From positions 1-39,492 of the forward strand of contig JANXUF010000044.1 of the NCBI GenBank assembly GCA_025356335.1: a stretch of 39,492 bases of DNA. The letters run 5' to 3'. Position 1 is the stretch's first letter; every line of letters begins with the position of its first letter. Below are positions 16,078 to 24,999 of this stretch, piece after piece. The notes beneath the pieces were generated by a model that was not told the DNA's origin, searched no databases, and saw only the letters and a program-made list of their open reading frames with translations. Both the position numbers and the translations under genes were made by a program. This DNA comes from Actinomycetes bacterium (GTDB taxonomy: Bacteria > Actinomycetota > Acidimicrobiia > Acidimicrobiales > Ilumatobacteraceae).

Positions 16078-17610
16078 TCAACCGCCGTCGCGAAACGTCT
16101 CGATGTGCGCCCCGATCGAGTTCAGCCGTTCAGCGAGATCCTCGTAGCCGCGGCTGATGACGTAGATGTTGCGGAGCACGGACGTGCCCCGTGTGGCGAT
16201 CATCGCCAGCAGGATCACGACGGCGGGCCGCAGTGCCGGCGGACACATCAATTCGGCGGCGCGCCATTTCGTCGGGCCCTGCACCGCAAGACGGTGCGGA
16301 TCGAGGAGCCGCACCGTCGCACCGAGTTTCGTCAGATCGGTGAGATAGATCGCCCGGTTCTCGTACACCCAGTCGTGCACGAGTGTCGACCCAGTCGCCG
16401 TCGCCGCGATCACCGCGAAGAACGGCAGATTGTCGATGTTCAGTCCAGGGAACGGCATCGGGTGGATCTTGTCGATCGGCGCGTGGAGTTTCGAAGGATG
16501 AGTGGTCACGTCGACGAGGCGGGTCCTGCCGTTGGCGGCGACGTATTCGTCGCTGAGGTCGAAGTCCAGTCCCATTTCGTCGAGCAGTGCCAGTTCGATC
16601 TCGAGGAATTCGATCGGTACCCGACAGACCGTGAGCTTGGAATGGGTGACGATCGCCGCGGTGAGCAGGCTCATCGCCTCGATCGGGTCCTCCGACGGTG
16701 AATAGTCGACATCACATGTGATCTCGGCGACGCCGTGGACGGACAATGTGGTCGTTCCGATTCCGTCGACGCGCACACCCAGTTTCGTCAGGTAGAAGCA
16801 CAGATCCTGGACCATGTAGTTCGGGCTGGCATTGCGGATGATCGTGATGCCAGGCCGTCGCGCCGCTGCGAGCAGGGCGTTCTCGGTGACCGTGTCGCCG
16901 CGTTCGGTCAGCACGATCGGACGCTGATGTCCGGTCGCCGGGTCGACCACCACGTCGTAGAACTGCGCCGTCGTCGTGACGTGGATGCCGAACGGTCTCA
17001 GCGCGATCATGTGCGGCTCGACCGTCCGTTCTCCGAGGTCGCAGCCGCCAGGGTGAGGCAGCCGGAACGAGGCGTACTCGTGCATCAGCGGTCCGAGGAG
17101 CATGATGATGCTGCGTGTGAGTTTCGCTGCCGTGATGTCGATACTCGCCAGATCGAGCTGTGACGGAGGCTCGATCTCCAGGTCATTGCCGTTGTCGAGC
17201 CACCGATAGCGAACCCCGATGCTCTCCAGTACCTCGAGAATCCGGTTGACCTCCTCGATCCTGGCGACCTGGCGGAGCGTCGTGCGGCCCTTGGTCAGCA
17301 GGCTGGCGCAGAGCAGCGCAACACCGGCGTTCTTGCTCGTCTTGACGTCGATACGGCCAGAGAGCCGGCGGTCGCCGACGACGCGCAGGTTCACCGGTCC
17401 GGCCGGCCCGATCGTCACGAGCTTGCTGTCCAAGGCATCGGCGATGCGGGCGATCATTTCCAGGCTGAGGTTCTGGCGGCCCTGCTCGATGCGGTTGACT
17501 GCGCTCTGGCTGGTGTCCAGCGTCGACGCCAGTTGTGCCTGCGTCCAACCGCGCTGCTTGCGGGCATCGCGAATCATCGGCCCGATCGTGCTCAAATAGT
17601 CCGTCGCCAC
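16078..17610 (-). CDS. XRE-type HTH fused to a MurA-like enolpyruvyl transferase
   Basis: A two-domain protein of 510 residues. The N-terminus (about 9-65) is an XRE/Cro HTH (KQRGWTQAQLASTLDTSQSA, then VNRIEQG). The rest is an EPSP synthase/MurA fold. MurA catalytic residues are kept: Lys93-Asn94 in TSKNAG, Cys190 in the PGGC loop, Asp393 in NIDNLPF and Arg461 in PPALRPA. So it may make UDP-GlcNAc-enolpyruvate, the first committed step of peptidoglycan synthesis, or sense such metabolites. GTG 17610 is chosen because TAGGTT ends seven bases before it; TTG 17619 would add three residues. A palindrome lies at the promoter, suggesting self-regulation. Enzyme activity versus a purely regulatory role is undecided. 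Confidence 0.9.
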   Translation of the reverse strand: MATDYLSTIGPMIRDARKQRGWTQAQLASTLDTSQSAVNRIEQGRQNLSLEMIARIADALDSKLVTIGPAGPVNLRVVGDRRLSGRIDVKTSKNAGVALLCASLLTKGRTTLRQVARIEEVNRILEVLESIGVRYRWLDNGNDLEIEPPSQLDLASIDITAAKLTRSIIMLLGPLMHEYASFRLPHPGGCDLGERTVEPHMIALRPFGIHVTTTAQFYDVVVDPATGHQRPIVLTERGDTVTENALLAAARRPGITIIRNASPNYMVQDLCFYLTKLGVRVDGIGTTTLSVHGVAEITCDVDYSPSEDPIEAMSLLTAAIVTHSKLTVCRVPIEFLEIELALLDEMGLDFDLSDEYVAANGRTRLVDVTTHPSKLHAPIDKIHPMPFPGLNIDNLPFFAVIAATATGSTLVHDWVYENRAIYLTDLTKLGATVRLLDPHRLAVQGPTKWRAAELMCPPALRPAVVILLAMIATRGTSVLRNIYVISRGYEDLAERLNSIGAHIETFRDGG

Positions 17611-17617
17611 GGACGAC

Positions 17618-17623
17618 AACCTA
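17618..17623 (-). promoter_or_regulatory. -10 box for the HTH-MurA gene
   Basis: TAGGTT on the minus strand ends seven bases before GTG 17610 and overlaps the palindrome by two bases. Confidence 0.45.
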
Positions 17624-17639
17624 TCTCAGTTATGAGATA
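17622..17639. promoter_or_regulatory. Palindromic operator candidate at the HTH-MurA promoter
   Basis: On the minus strand TATCTCATAACTGAGATA has perfect 7-bp arms (TATCTCA/TGAGATA) around a 4-base spacer. It sits at and just upstream of the -10 hexamer, where a bound repressor would block RNA polymerase. The XRE domain of the gene it precedes is the natural candidate to bind it. Confidence 0.6.
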
Positions 17640-17682
17640 CGAAGCGGCCGCTCGGGTCGCAGTCGACGCCCTCGGCACGTCG

Positions 17683-18345
17683 CTAGAACATCTGCGCTTC
17701 CTCCGGTGCCAGCATGCTCGGGCCGACGTGTGTGTCGAGCCATTCGGCCATCGTTGCGATGCCGAGCCACGTCTGTCGTACCGTGGCAACGACATCGGGT
17801 GTGTGGAGCCCGTCGGCAGCGAATGTCCGCCCGCCGGTCAGTCCCTTGCGCCGCAGCAGTTCGATGCGCGGATGATCTTTGCGATAGCCGCGCGGTGCCG
17901 TTTTCAGTCGGTCGCTGGCACCGATCTCGTAGCCATTCGTCGTGAGCTGCGCGCAGATGTCGGCGATTTCGTCGCCGCTTTCGTCCGCATCGATCGCCGT
18001 TCGAAAGCGGGCGAGCTGGTCGTTGGCCATCTGGTAGTAGCCGCCTCCGGCCATCAATCCGGTTGCCGAGAGGGCGACGTAGTACCCGGTGCCGCCCTCG
18101 CTCTCGCCGTATGAACCGATGTGCGTCTTGTACGGCGGCCTGTTCTTGCTGAACCGTAAGTCGTTGTATGGCCTGAAGGTGTGGAACGGCCCGAACTCCT
18201 GCAGCGCCTCGAGCATCGCCAAGGTCGGCTGCTTGACCTCCGATTCGTAGCGCAGCTTGTTCGCCAGCCAGAACGTCTTCGTGTTGTCCGCTTCCAACTC
18301 GGCGAAGAACGCCAACGCGTCCCCCGAAAATCCCCGAAATGCCAT
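17683..18345 (-). CDS. DUF2461 (TIGR02453) family protein
   Basis: A 220-residue protein of the DUF2461 family, found widely in bacteria with no settled function. Family hallmarks are the start FSGDALAFFAELEADNTKTFW, the central RPYNDLRFSKNRPPYKTHIG and the ALSATGLMAGGGYYQM segment. ATG 18345 lies six bases after TACGTT; the longer open frame upstream is a shadow of the thioredoxin gene. No membrane segment or signal peptide is seen. It stands alone between the HTH-MurA gene and the cytochrome maturation operon. Confidence 0.88.
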   Translation of the reverse strand: MAFRGFSGDALAFFAELEADNTKTFWLANKLRYESEVKQPTLAMLEALQEFGPFHTFRPYNDLRFSKNRPPYKTHIGSYGESEGGTGYYVALSATGLMAGGGYYQMANDQLARFRTAIDADESGDEIADICAQLTTNGYEIGASDRLKTAPRGYRKDHPRIELLRRKGLTGGRTFAADGLHTPDVVATVRQTWLGIATMAEWLDTHVGPSMLAPEEAQMF

Positions 18346-18351
18346 CGACAG

Positions 18352-18357
18352 AACGTA
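18352..18357 (-). promoter_or_regulatory. -10 box for leaderless DUF2461 gene
   Basis: TACGTT on the minus strand ends six bases before ATG 18345. Confidence 0.5.
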
Positions 18358-18403
18358 TCGCCCCAGCACATTCGAACGAGCGTCAGCAGCGCCAGATGTG
18401 CGA

Positions 18404-18970
18404 CTACGAGGCGAGTTTGATCTTCGAGAGGTCGGTCGTGCCGTTGGCCAACTTCGTGAGGATGTCGTCGAGCAGCGCTGTCGACATGGCGCCGGCGACC
18501 CTGGCGCGCACGACACCGGAGCCGTCGATGAAGAAGGTCTCCGGCGGCCCGGTGACGCCGAAGTCGATGGCTGCCTTGCCATCGGGGTCCAGCAGCGTGC
18601 GCACGGCGTGACCGTTGGCATCGAGGAAGCGCGTCACGGCGTCGTTCTCGCTCTGGTAGGCGATGCCGACGAAGCGCACGTTCTGTTGCGCGTAACGGGC
18701 AACAGCGTCGTTGAGCATGCGGTGCTCGCCGGCGCACGGCGCGCACCACGGTGCCCAGAAGTTGATCACGACGATGTTGCCCGGCGAATTGAGGCTGATC
18801 TTCTCGGCTGTTTCGATGTCGAACAGTGACTCGCCCGGTACCGGCTTACCGATCAGGGCAGAGTTGGTGATCGAAGCCCCGTTGTTCAACGAACGCACGG
18901 CCGCCCAGGAGAAGCCGACGATGATCATGATCCCGACGATGGCAAAGGCGATCCTCGATGTCCGCTTCAT
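18404..18970 (-). CDS. TlpA/DsbE-like thiol-disulfide oxidoreductase
   Basis: A membrane-anchored thioredoxin-fold protein facing outward, 188 residues. The signal anchor covers about 7-26; the active site WCAPC has Cys76 and Cys79; the cis-Pro loop is VTGPPETFFID. CcmG/DsbE and ResA proteins of this type reduce apocytochrome c cysteines before haem attachment. It is the last gene of the cytochrome c operon, four bases after the ccmH fusion, which supports the CcmG/DsbE role. Confidence 0.9.
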   Translation of the reverse strand: MKRTSRIAFAIVGIMIIVGFSWAAVRSLNNGASITNSALIGKPVPGESLFDIETAEKISLNSPGNIVVINFWAPWCAPCAGEHRMLNDAVARYAQQNVRFVGIAYQSENDAVTRFLDANGHAVRTLLDPDGKAAIDFGVTGPPETFFIDGSGVVRARVAGAMSTALLDDILTKLANGTTDLSKIKLAS

Positions 18971-18974
18971 CGCC

Positions 18975-20012
18975 TCATCCGCTCACGGCCGGCGTCGTGG
19001 TCGAGCGGGCGGCGTCGGCCATCGCTGTCGTCAGGTCGACCATTGCAAGACCGAGCTGCTTGCGGGCGACGTTGAGGAGCGACAGTACGTCGGTACGACG
19101 ACCAACGTCCATTTGCTCGCCGATCAAGCGGTCGAGGACGGTCAATGAACTCTGCGGATCCTTCAGTCCGTTCAGTTCGACCTGCGCCAGCAGCCACAGC
19201 GAATCACGGTCGTCCGGTGCCAGTGCCAGGCTGGCCCGCAGGTACTTGGCACCGCTCGCCGGCTCGCCGTGCAGGAAGGTCACCCAACCGTGCAGCTGCA
19301 ATGCCTGCTCGTACTCCGCAGGTGTCGATTGCATCTCGACGGCGACGGCACTGTGCCGCAACGCCTTATCGATCTCCCCATCGGCGATGTAGCGCTTGAT
19401 GATCGCCAGCCGCATCCCGACGACTGTCGGATTCTGCGAGATGACCGTCTCCATCTCGTCGTTCGTCACCGTCGACAGATCCCGGGTGGTGGTGTCCGTC
19501 GCCTGCTGCGTGGTGGGTGGCGGCGTGGCCGCCGAACTCGGGTCCGATGCCGACCGATCGCGGAAAACGACGAGCAGGACAGCTCCGCAAGCGGCAAGGG
19601 CGACGACTGAACCGACACGCAGGCGACGACGGTTCGGAGAGGTGACCTTGCGTTGGACGAGCAGTACGCCTCCGGCGAAGATCAACGGCGGCACGAGCCA
19701 GAGCACGAGGTTGCGGCCGGACGGCGGTGGATCGAGGAGTTCGTTACTGCCGTACCGGTCGACGAAGTACTGCTCGATCTGCGCGTCGGTCCGGCCCTGC
19801 GACACCTGATCTTGCACCTGGGCGACGATCTGGCGGGAGACATCGGACGGAGAGTCGGCCACCGACTCGCCCTGGCAGACCGGACACTTGAGGCGCGAGG
19901 TGATCGCCCTGACCCGATCGCGCGGACCGCTACTACCGGCGATCATCCCGAACAGCACGATGCCGGCGAGCAGCGCCGTCACGACCGCACGGATGATGTG
20001 CCGCCTGCTCAC
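18975..20012 (-). CDS. ccmH: CcmH fused to a CcmI-like TPR domain
   Basis: A cytochrome c maturation protein of 345 residues. After an N-terminal signal helix (about 8-26) comes the CcmH thiol motif LKCPVCQG (Cys43, Cys46) and the conserved VADSPSDVSRQI. Two hydrophobic helices (about 103-120 and 133-150) follow, then a Thr-rich linker and a TPR-like helical domain (about 185-330), as in CcmI/CycH, which holds apocytochrome. Fused CcmH-CcmI occurs in other System I bacteria. The GTG start overlaps the ccmF stop by four bases (GTGA). Confidence 0.88.
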   Translation of the reverse strand: MSRRHIIRAVVTALLAGIVLFGMIAGSSGPRDRVRAITSRLKCPVCQGESVADSPSDVSRQIVAQVQDQVSQGRTDAQIEQYFVDRYGSNELLDPPPSGRNLVLWLVPPLIFAGGVLLVQRKVTSPNRRRLRVGSVVALAACGAVLLVVFRDRSASDPSSAATPPPTTQQATDTTTRDLSTVTNDEMETVISQNPTVVGMRLAIIKRYIADGEIDKALRHSAVAVEMQSTPAEYEQALQLHGWVTFLHGEPASGAKYLRASLALAPDDRDSLWLLAQVELNGLKDPQSSLTVLDRLIGEQMDVGRRTDVLSLLNVARKQLGLAMVDLTTAMADAARSTTTPAVSG

Positions 20013-22144
20013 GGGCGCAACTCGGCACCGCGTCGAGTCCGAAATCCACGCAGCGCAACAGCGGCCGCACGGATCAGGCCGAGATCAGCGCCGACCGGCG
20101 TGGGAATGGCGATCTCGCCGTCGGCATCTGCGAGTGGTGCTGACGACACCGCCGGGTCGCCATCTTCATCGTCGTCGTCGAAGCCGTCTTCACCGCCGCT
20201 GCGCTTGCGCAGACGACGCAGCAGCAGGCCGACCGCACCCCCGCCGGCCATCATCAGCCCGCCGATCCACACGAGGTAGATGAACGGGTAGCGGTAGATC
20301 CGCAGCGTCGCGCTGGTGTTGTCGAGGGCGACGATTGCCAGGTACAGGTCGTCACCATGAGATGTCGTCCAGATCGAAGGGCCTGGCAGTTCCTGCACCT
20401 GGTTCGGGTACTTGTGCAGCGTCGGCTCCATCAACCGGGTGGCGTCGCCGCGAGTCACCTGGAAGAGGGCGCCGCGGACCTCATGCGTCGGTGTCCGGCG
20501 GGCGGTCGGGTGAACATAGGTGATCGTGAAGCCGTCTGCGTGGATCGTCTGCGCCGGAGTGAACGTCAACGTCGTCCGGTCGGCCATGTTTCCCGACGTG
20601 GCGATGCCGAGAGCGAGGATGGCGACGCCGATGTGGGCGACCTGCCCGCCCCAGAAACCGGGCCGCAGCGTCAGCACGTTGCGCGCCGCCGTCAGCGAAC
20701 TCTCGCCGAGCGCCAGGCGCGGCTGTACGGCGCGGAAGTACTGGCGGACGGCCGTCGTCACGACGGTGCCGACGACAACGAGTACGAACAGTACGTACGG
20801 TTGCCGCAGGCCGAAAATCACCCCGACGGCGCCGGTCGCCAGTCCGCACTGCACCGACAACCGCAATTCGTCCCAGACGTCCGCCGGCTTGGCCTCGCGG
20901 TACGGCGTGACGACACCGATGGCCATCGCCACGATCAACGTCAGCGACAAGGGAATGGCCATGCGGTCGAAGAACGGGCGGCCGACCGTCACCTGACTGC
21001 CGGTGACCGCCTCGACGAAAATCGGGAACGCCGTTCCGAGCAACACCACGAGCGCGAACGTCGCCAGCAGCAGGTTGTTGATCAAGAACATCCCTTCGCG
21101 GCTGACGATCGTCTTCAACGGTGGTGCTGTGGCGACTTCTCGCATCCTGGTGACGAACAGCCAGCCGGAGATCACCGTTGCGACGATCAGGAAGCCGAGC
21201 AGCACCGGTCCGAGGTTCGACTGCGAGAAGGCGTGGACCGAGGCGATGACACCGGAACGGGCGAGGAACGTCCCGAGTAGCGTCAGCAGGAATGCCGTGA
21301 TGATCAGGCCGATGCTCCATGCCGGCAGCAGTTTGCGGCGCGCGTGGGCGACAGCGGAATGCAGAAAGGCGGTACCGGCCAACCATGGCAGGAACGATGC
21401 GTTCTCGACCGGGTCCCATGCCCAGTAGCCGCCCCAACCGAGGACCTCGTAGCTCCACCAGCCGCCGATGATGATGCCGGCGGTCAGGAACATCCACGCC
21501 AACACCGTCCACGTCTGGGTGCGCAACACCCACCCGACACCTCGCTCGCGAAGCGCCAGTGCCGACAACGCGAAGGAGAACGGGACGACGAGCCCGACGT
21601 AGCCGAGGTACAGCAGTGGTGGATGGATCACCATCAGGAAATTGTCCTGCAGCAGCGCGTTTGCCCCGAAGCCGTCCTTCGGCGGATGGGCGACCGAGGC
21701 GAAGACGGGTGTTACGAACAGGACGACGGCGATGAAGAATCCGGCAACGACGGAGGCGACGCACAGCGCCCCGGCGGCGAGGCGATCCTGTTCGTCCTCA
21801 CGCCGCCAACGCCGGGAGATCATCAAGACGTACAGCCCGGTGATCGCCGACCACAGCAGCAGACTGCCCTCGAGACCGGCCCACAGGTTGGCGACGGTGA
21901 AGAACAGCGACGACGCAGACGAGTGGTGATCGGCGACATAGCGGAAGGAGAAATCGTTGCCGATCAGCGCGTCTTCGAGGACAGCGACTGCGGCCAGCAG
22001 ACCGAGAAACGTCACCACGGCGGCGACCCGCAACGACCGTGTCGACACCGATGCTGGACTTCGTGCGGCCTTCCAGCCGAGCGTCATCGTCACCGCCGCG
22101 CCCAGCAGGGCGACGAGCAGTGCCGCCTGACCGACGTGAACCAC
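20009..22144 (-). CDS. ccmF: Cytochrome c haem lyase subunit CcmF
   Basis: A polytopic haem-handling protein of 711 residues, part of the System I haem lyase that attaches haem to CXXCH motifs outside the membrane. The tryptophan-rich WWD motif reads WGGYWAWDPVENASFLPWL, followed by LLGTFLARSGVIASVHAF, both diagnostic for CcmF. About 14 or more hydrophobic helices are visible; the C-terminus is a charged cytoplasmic tail rich in Asp/Glu. GTG 22144 is taken as the start because it overlaps the stop of the cytochrome gene (TAGTG) and begins the first helix; the longer frame upstream is a shadow. CcmA-E are not in the window. Confidence 0.93.
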   Translation of the reverse strand: MVHVGQAALLVALLGAAVTMTLGWKAARSPASVSTRSLRVAAVVTFLGLLAAVAVLEDALIGNDFSFRYVADHHSSASSLFFTVANLWAGLEGSLLLWSAITGLYVLMISRRWRREDEQDRLAAGALCVASVVAGFFIAVVLFVTPVFASVAHPPKDGFGANALLQDNFLMVIHPPLLYLGYVGLVVPFSFALSALALRERGVGWVLRTQTWTVLAWMFLTAGIIIGGWWSYEVLGWGGYWAWDPVENASFLPWLAGTAFLHSAVAHARRKLLPAWSIGLIITAFLLTLLGTFLARSGVIASVHAFSQSNLGPVLLGFLIVATVISGWLFVTRMREVATAPPLKTIVSREGMFLINNLLLATFALVVLLGTAFPIFVEAVTGSQVTVGRPFFDRMAIPLSLTLIVAMAIGVVTPYREAKPADVWDELRLSVQCGLATGAVGVIFGLRQPYVLFVLVVVGTVVTTAVRQYFRAVQPRLALGESSLTAARNVLTLRPGFWGGQVAHIGVAILALGIATSGNMADRTTLTFTPAQTIHADGFTITYVHPTARRTPTHEVRGALFQVTRGDATRLMEPTLHKYPNQVQELPGPSIWTTSHGDDLYLAIVALDNTSATLRIYRYPFIYLVWIGGLMMAGGGAVGLLLRRLRKRSGGEDGFDDDDEDGDPAVSSAPLADADGEIAIPTPVGADLGLIRAAAVALRGFRTRRGAELRP

Positions 22145-24975
22145 TAGCCCGACTGACCGGCCGGGTGCCGGCGTGGCCGCCTGGCGAACCAGATGCTGAG
22201 CGACAGCAGCAGTGCCAGCGCAACGCCGGACGGTACCGGTCGGTGGATCATCCCGGTGACGCCGGTCGTCGTGCCGGTCTTGGAGGTCGATTGTTTGTCG
22301 AGCGGGACGGCACCGTCGCCGCTGACCGGTTTGACGCACGTGAGAATCGTTGCGCTCGGGTCGTTCTGTGGTCCCTCGCAGGCGAGTTGCGGTTGCTGGC
22401 CGATCTTCGCCGAGACGACATCGGTGATGACCAGGTTGTGCAGCAATTGATTCGGATCGATCAGCGCCGATTTCGGTACGTTCGTCAACTGCTGTTGTTC
22501 AGCGGCGAGGCCGGTGATGAATTCCGGAGGCAGATGGCGGAAACGCAGCTTGGCAGTGACCGTGATCTTCGACCCGGCCTTCAGTTTCGAGGTGTCGAAC
22601 GTGTAGGGGATGTCGATGGCACTGCCGTCGACGAGCGCACCGGAAGTATCCTTGACCAGGCGGGTCGGCTGCAGTGGCGCCATTGCCAGGTTGTCGACGA
22701 CGCGATGGCGGGTCTTGACGATGTCGGCGAGGAACGACTGGTACGTGACTTCCTTGAAGGTGCCGGTATTGCCGGGGTCCCCGTCCGTCAGGATCTTCTG
22801 GAAGTTCGCCAGGTACGGGTCGCAGTCATCGGTGGGCAGCGCAGCAGCGAAGGCGATCGTGCCGTCCGGCACCTTGTCGACGGTGGTGCCTTCGGCCTTG
22901 GCGACGACGTTCGGGTCGCACTGCGGCAGCACCTGCTGGTCGTTCTCGACGACACCGGATGCGCATTGCGTCTTGAGATTGTCCCTCGGCTGCAGGCAGA
23001 CGGCCTTGCCAGTGGCGTCGGTCGCCGAGACCTCTAGCCAGAACTGCCGGGCAAAGGCGAAACCGGTCGGGAAGGCGTGCCCGAGGAGGTTGGCCTTGAC
23101 CGTGACCTTGGCGTCGTAGGTCGGGCCGTTGATCTTTCCGTTCGAACCGTCGTCGGTGACCTGCACGGTGACGGCGGACTGGATCAAGGCCTGTGTCTGG
23201 GCGATGGCCTCGTTGGCGGCGCTGGCGTCGAGGCCCTGATCCACGTATTCCTGCGGGTCGAGGTCGTAGTCGACTCCGACGAACGTGTGTGAACGGGATA
23301 CGCGATCGGCCGGCGTCAGAAAGCCGGGGGCCTTGTCGACGACCGGCGCCTTCTTGCCCGGCGTCGACGGCATGTGGCAGTCGATACAGCCGAGTGGTTG
23401 TGTCACAGCTGGATTCTCGGGGGCTGTCCGCTCGGCGAAGCTGGCGACATAGTCCTGCCATTCGTCGAACGTCGTCTGCAGTACGAGGTCTTGCAATTTG
23501 CCCTTGGCGTCGGTGTCCAATTCGTTCTGCACAAGCGTGAAGTCCCCGAGGCCGGACTGATCCTGCGAGTTCGGGTCGCCACCGTCCTTGACGAGTCCGT
23601 TGCCGTTGAGATCGATCTTGACGTTGTGGCAGGCACCGCAGGCGATCGAGGTGGCGATCGGGTCGTTCCAGAATCCCTGATTGCCGCTGGCGACATCGTG
23701 CACCCTGACCGGGAGCGGGTCCGGGTCGGTGAACAGCGGACCGTAGACCGTGCCGAAACTGGCGCCGTTGCTCGTCTTGATGTCGAACCCGCCTGCACCG
23801 GACAGCTCAGGCGTGGCGACAGCCTGGCTGTGGCAGACGACGCAGCTGACACCGTCGGACTGCACCGAAGCGTTGCCGCCGGATACCGCTGCCTTGGCGC
23901 CCCCGACTGACTCCCCCAACGGCAGTACCGCTTCGGGATCGGTGACGAATTTCGAGCCGACCGGGGCGTGACAATTGATGCACGTGGGAGCGGCTGCGTC
24001 GTTCAAGGCTTGCTGGTTGCGGCCGAGCCGGGTGGACAGATCGGTGTCCTGCGCCAACAACTCGTTCTTTGCCAGCGTCACCGGCAATTGCGCTTCCATG
24101 ATCGTTCCGGTCTGCGCGTGGGCCATCGACGACTGACGGAAATCGTTGGCGATCGTCGCATGACAGTCAGCGCATTGCGACACGGTCGGAGTGGCGTTCT
24201 TGGCGTCGCCGGCAAAGACCGTATGCGTCGTGCCGAGGACATCGACGATGTGGAAGGTCATCACCCCGAACAGCAGCACGGTCAGCGGCGCGTGGGCCGC
24301 CCGGGAGACCTTGAGCAGGCGCACCATGCCGGACTGACCCCCGCCGCGGGGGAAATCGTCGTCGACCTTGTTCTGGATGTCGACGACCTTGCCCCAGGCC
24401 TGCTGATCCTCTGGCTTCATCATGCTGACATCACGCTGGATGTCGGTGAGCGGTCGGCGGACCTGTTTGTAGTCGATGACGAGCTGACGGAAGTCGCGGC
24501 CGCGGCCGGCTGCCAGCTTGGAGATCTGCGCGTCAGCGTTCACTGCCGACTTGGCGACGCCGATGAGATGGTGCCTGGCGACACCGCACAGGCAGACGAG
24601 GAAGGCGACGACGAGCAGTACCTTGCCGGAGCTGAAATTCGAACGGAACGGTGCCAGTCCGGCGTGGACCCAGGCGGCGACGAGGGCGAGGATCGGCATG
24701 TACAGGTGCGCCCTGATCCAGGCGAGGGAGCCGCCGGGAAGGTGCTGCTTCAGATAAGGGATGCGCTTTCTGGCGACGAAGGCGATTCCGGGGCCGGCGA
24801 AGAGCAGGAAGGTGACAATGCCGAAGGCGACGATGAACAGCAGCACCGTCGTCGCCGACGACTTCGAGGACTGCAGGAAGTACAGCCCGCCGAACCCGAG
24901 GAGAATGAGCATGACCGACCCGACGATGCAGATGATGTTCCACACCTTCGATTTCAGTTGCGGCTTCGCCATCAT
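22144..24975 (-). CDS. Membrane multihaem cytochrome: di-haem b-like domain plus pentahaem c domain
   Basis: A 943-residue membrane protein. Residues 1-250 hold five helices. Helix 3 carries His90 and His104 and helix 5 His228 and His242, each pair 14 residues apart as in cytochrome b helices that bind two b haems. The remainder has five c-haem motifs: CADCH (268-272), CINCH (332-336), CVVCH (378-382), CGACH (446-450) and CIDCH (530-534). A beta-rich region follows, then a C-terminal helix with a basic end (about 917-935). Positive-inside topology puts all c haems outside. It could carry electrons between the quinone pool and the outside; the partner is unknown. ATG 24975 follows GGGAAGG; ATG 24972 is equally likely. 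First gene of the ccm operon. Confidence 0.88.
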   Translation of the reverse strand: MMAKPQLKSKVWNIICIVGSVMLILLGFGGLYFLQSSKSSATTVLLFIVAFGIVTFLLFAGPGIAFVARKRIPYLKQHLPGGSLAWIRAHLYMPILALVAAWVHAGLAPFRSNFSSGKVLLVVAFLVCLCGVARHHLIGVAKSAVNADAQISKLAAGRGRDFRQLVIDYKQVRRPLTDIQRDVSMMKPEDQQAWGKVVDIQNKVDDDFPRGGGQSGMVRLLKVSRAAHAPLTVLLFGVMTFHIVDVLGTTHTVFAGDAKNATPTVSQCADCHATIANDFRQSSMAHAQTGTIMEAQLPVTLAKNELLAQDTDLSTRLGRNQQALNDAAAPTCINCHAPVGSKFVTDPEAVLPLGESVGGAKAAVSGGNASVQSDGVSCVVCHSQAVATPELSGAGGFDIKTSNGASFGTVYGPLFTDPDPLPVRVHDVASGNQGFWNDPIATSIACGACHNVKIDLNGNGLVKDGGDPNSQDQSGLGDFTLVQNELDTDAKGKLQDLVLQTTFDEWQDYVASFAERTAPENPAVTQPLGCIDCHMPSTPGKKAPVVDKAPGFLTPADRVSRSHTFVGVDYDLDPQEYVDQGLDASAANEAIAQTQALIQSAVTVQVTDDGSNGKINGPTYDAKVTVKANLLGHAFPTGFAFARQFWLEVSATDATGKAVCLQPRDNLKTQCASGVVENDQQVLPQCDPNVVAKAEGTTVDKVPDGTIAFAAALPTDDCDPYLANFQKILTDGDPGNTGTFKEVTYQSFLADIVKTRHRVVDNLAMAPLQPTRLVKDTSGALVDGSAIDIPYTFDTSKLKAGSKITVTAKLRFRHLPPEFITGLAAEQQQLTNVPKSALIDPNQLLHNLVITDVVSAKIGQQPQLACEGPQNDPSATILTCVKPVSGDGAVPLDKQSTSKTGTTTGVTGMIHRPVPSGVALALLLSLSIWFARRPRRHPAGQSG

Positions 24976-24999
24976 GCCCTTCCCGTTGTGATGCCTCTG

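Noticed and set aside
17611..17619. TTG 17619 as the start of the HTH-MurA gene.
   Set aside because: It would lie inside the predicted -10 hexamer; GTG 17610 fits the leaderless pattern. The difference is only three residues.
22142..22339. N-terminal extension of CcmF upstream of GTG 22144.
   Set aside because: It overlaps the cytochrome C-terminus and is Arg-rich; the TAGTG junction marks the true start.
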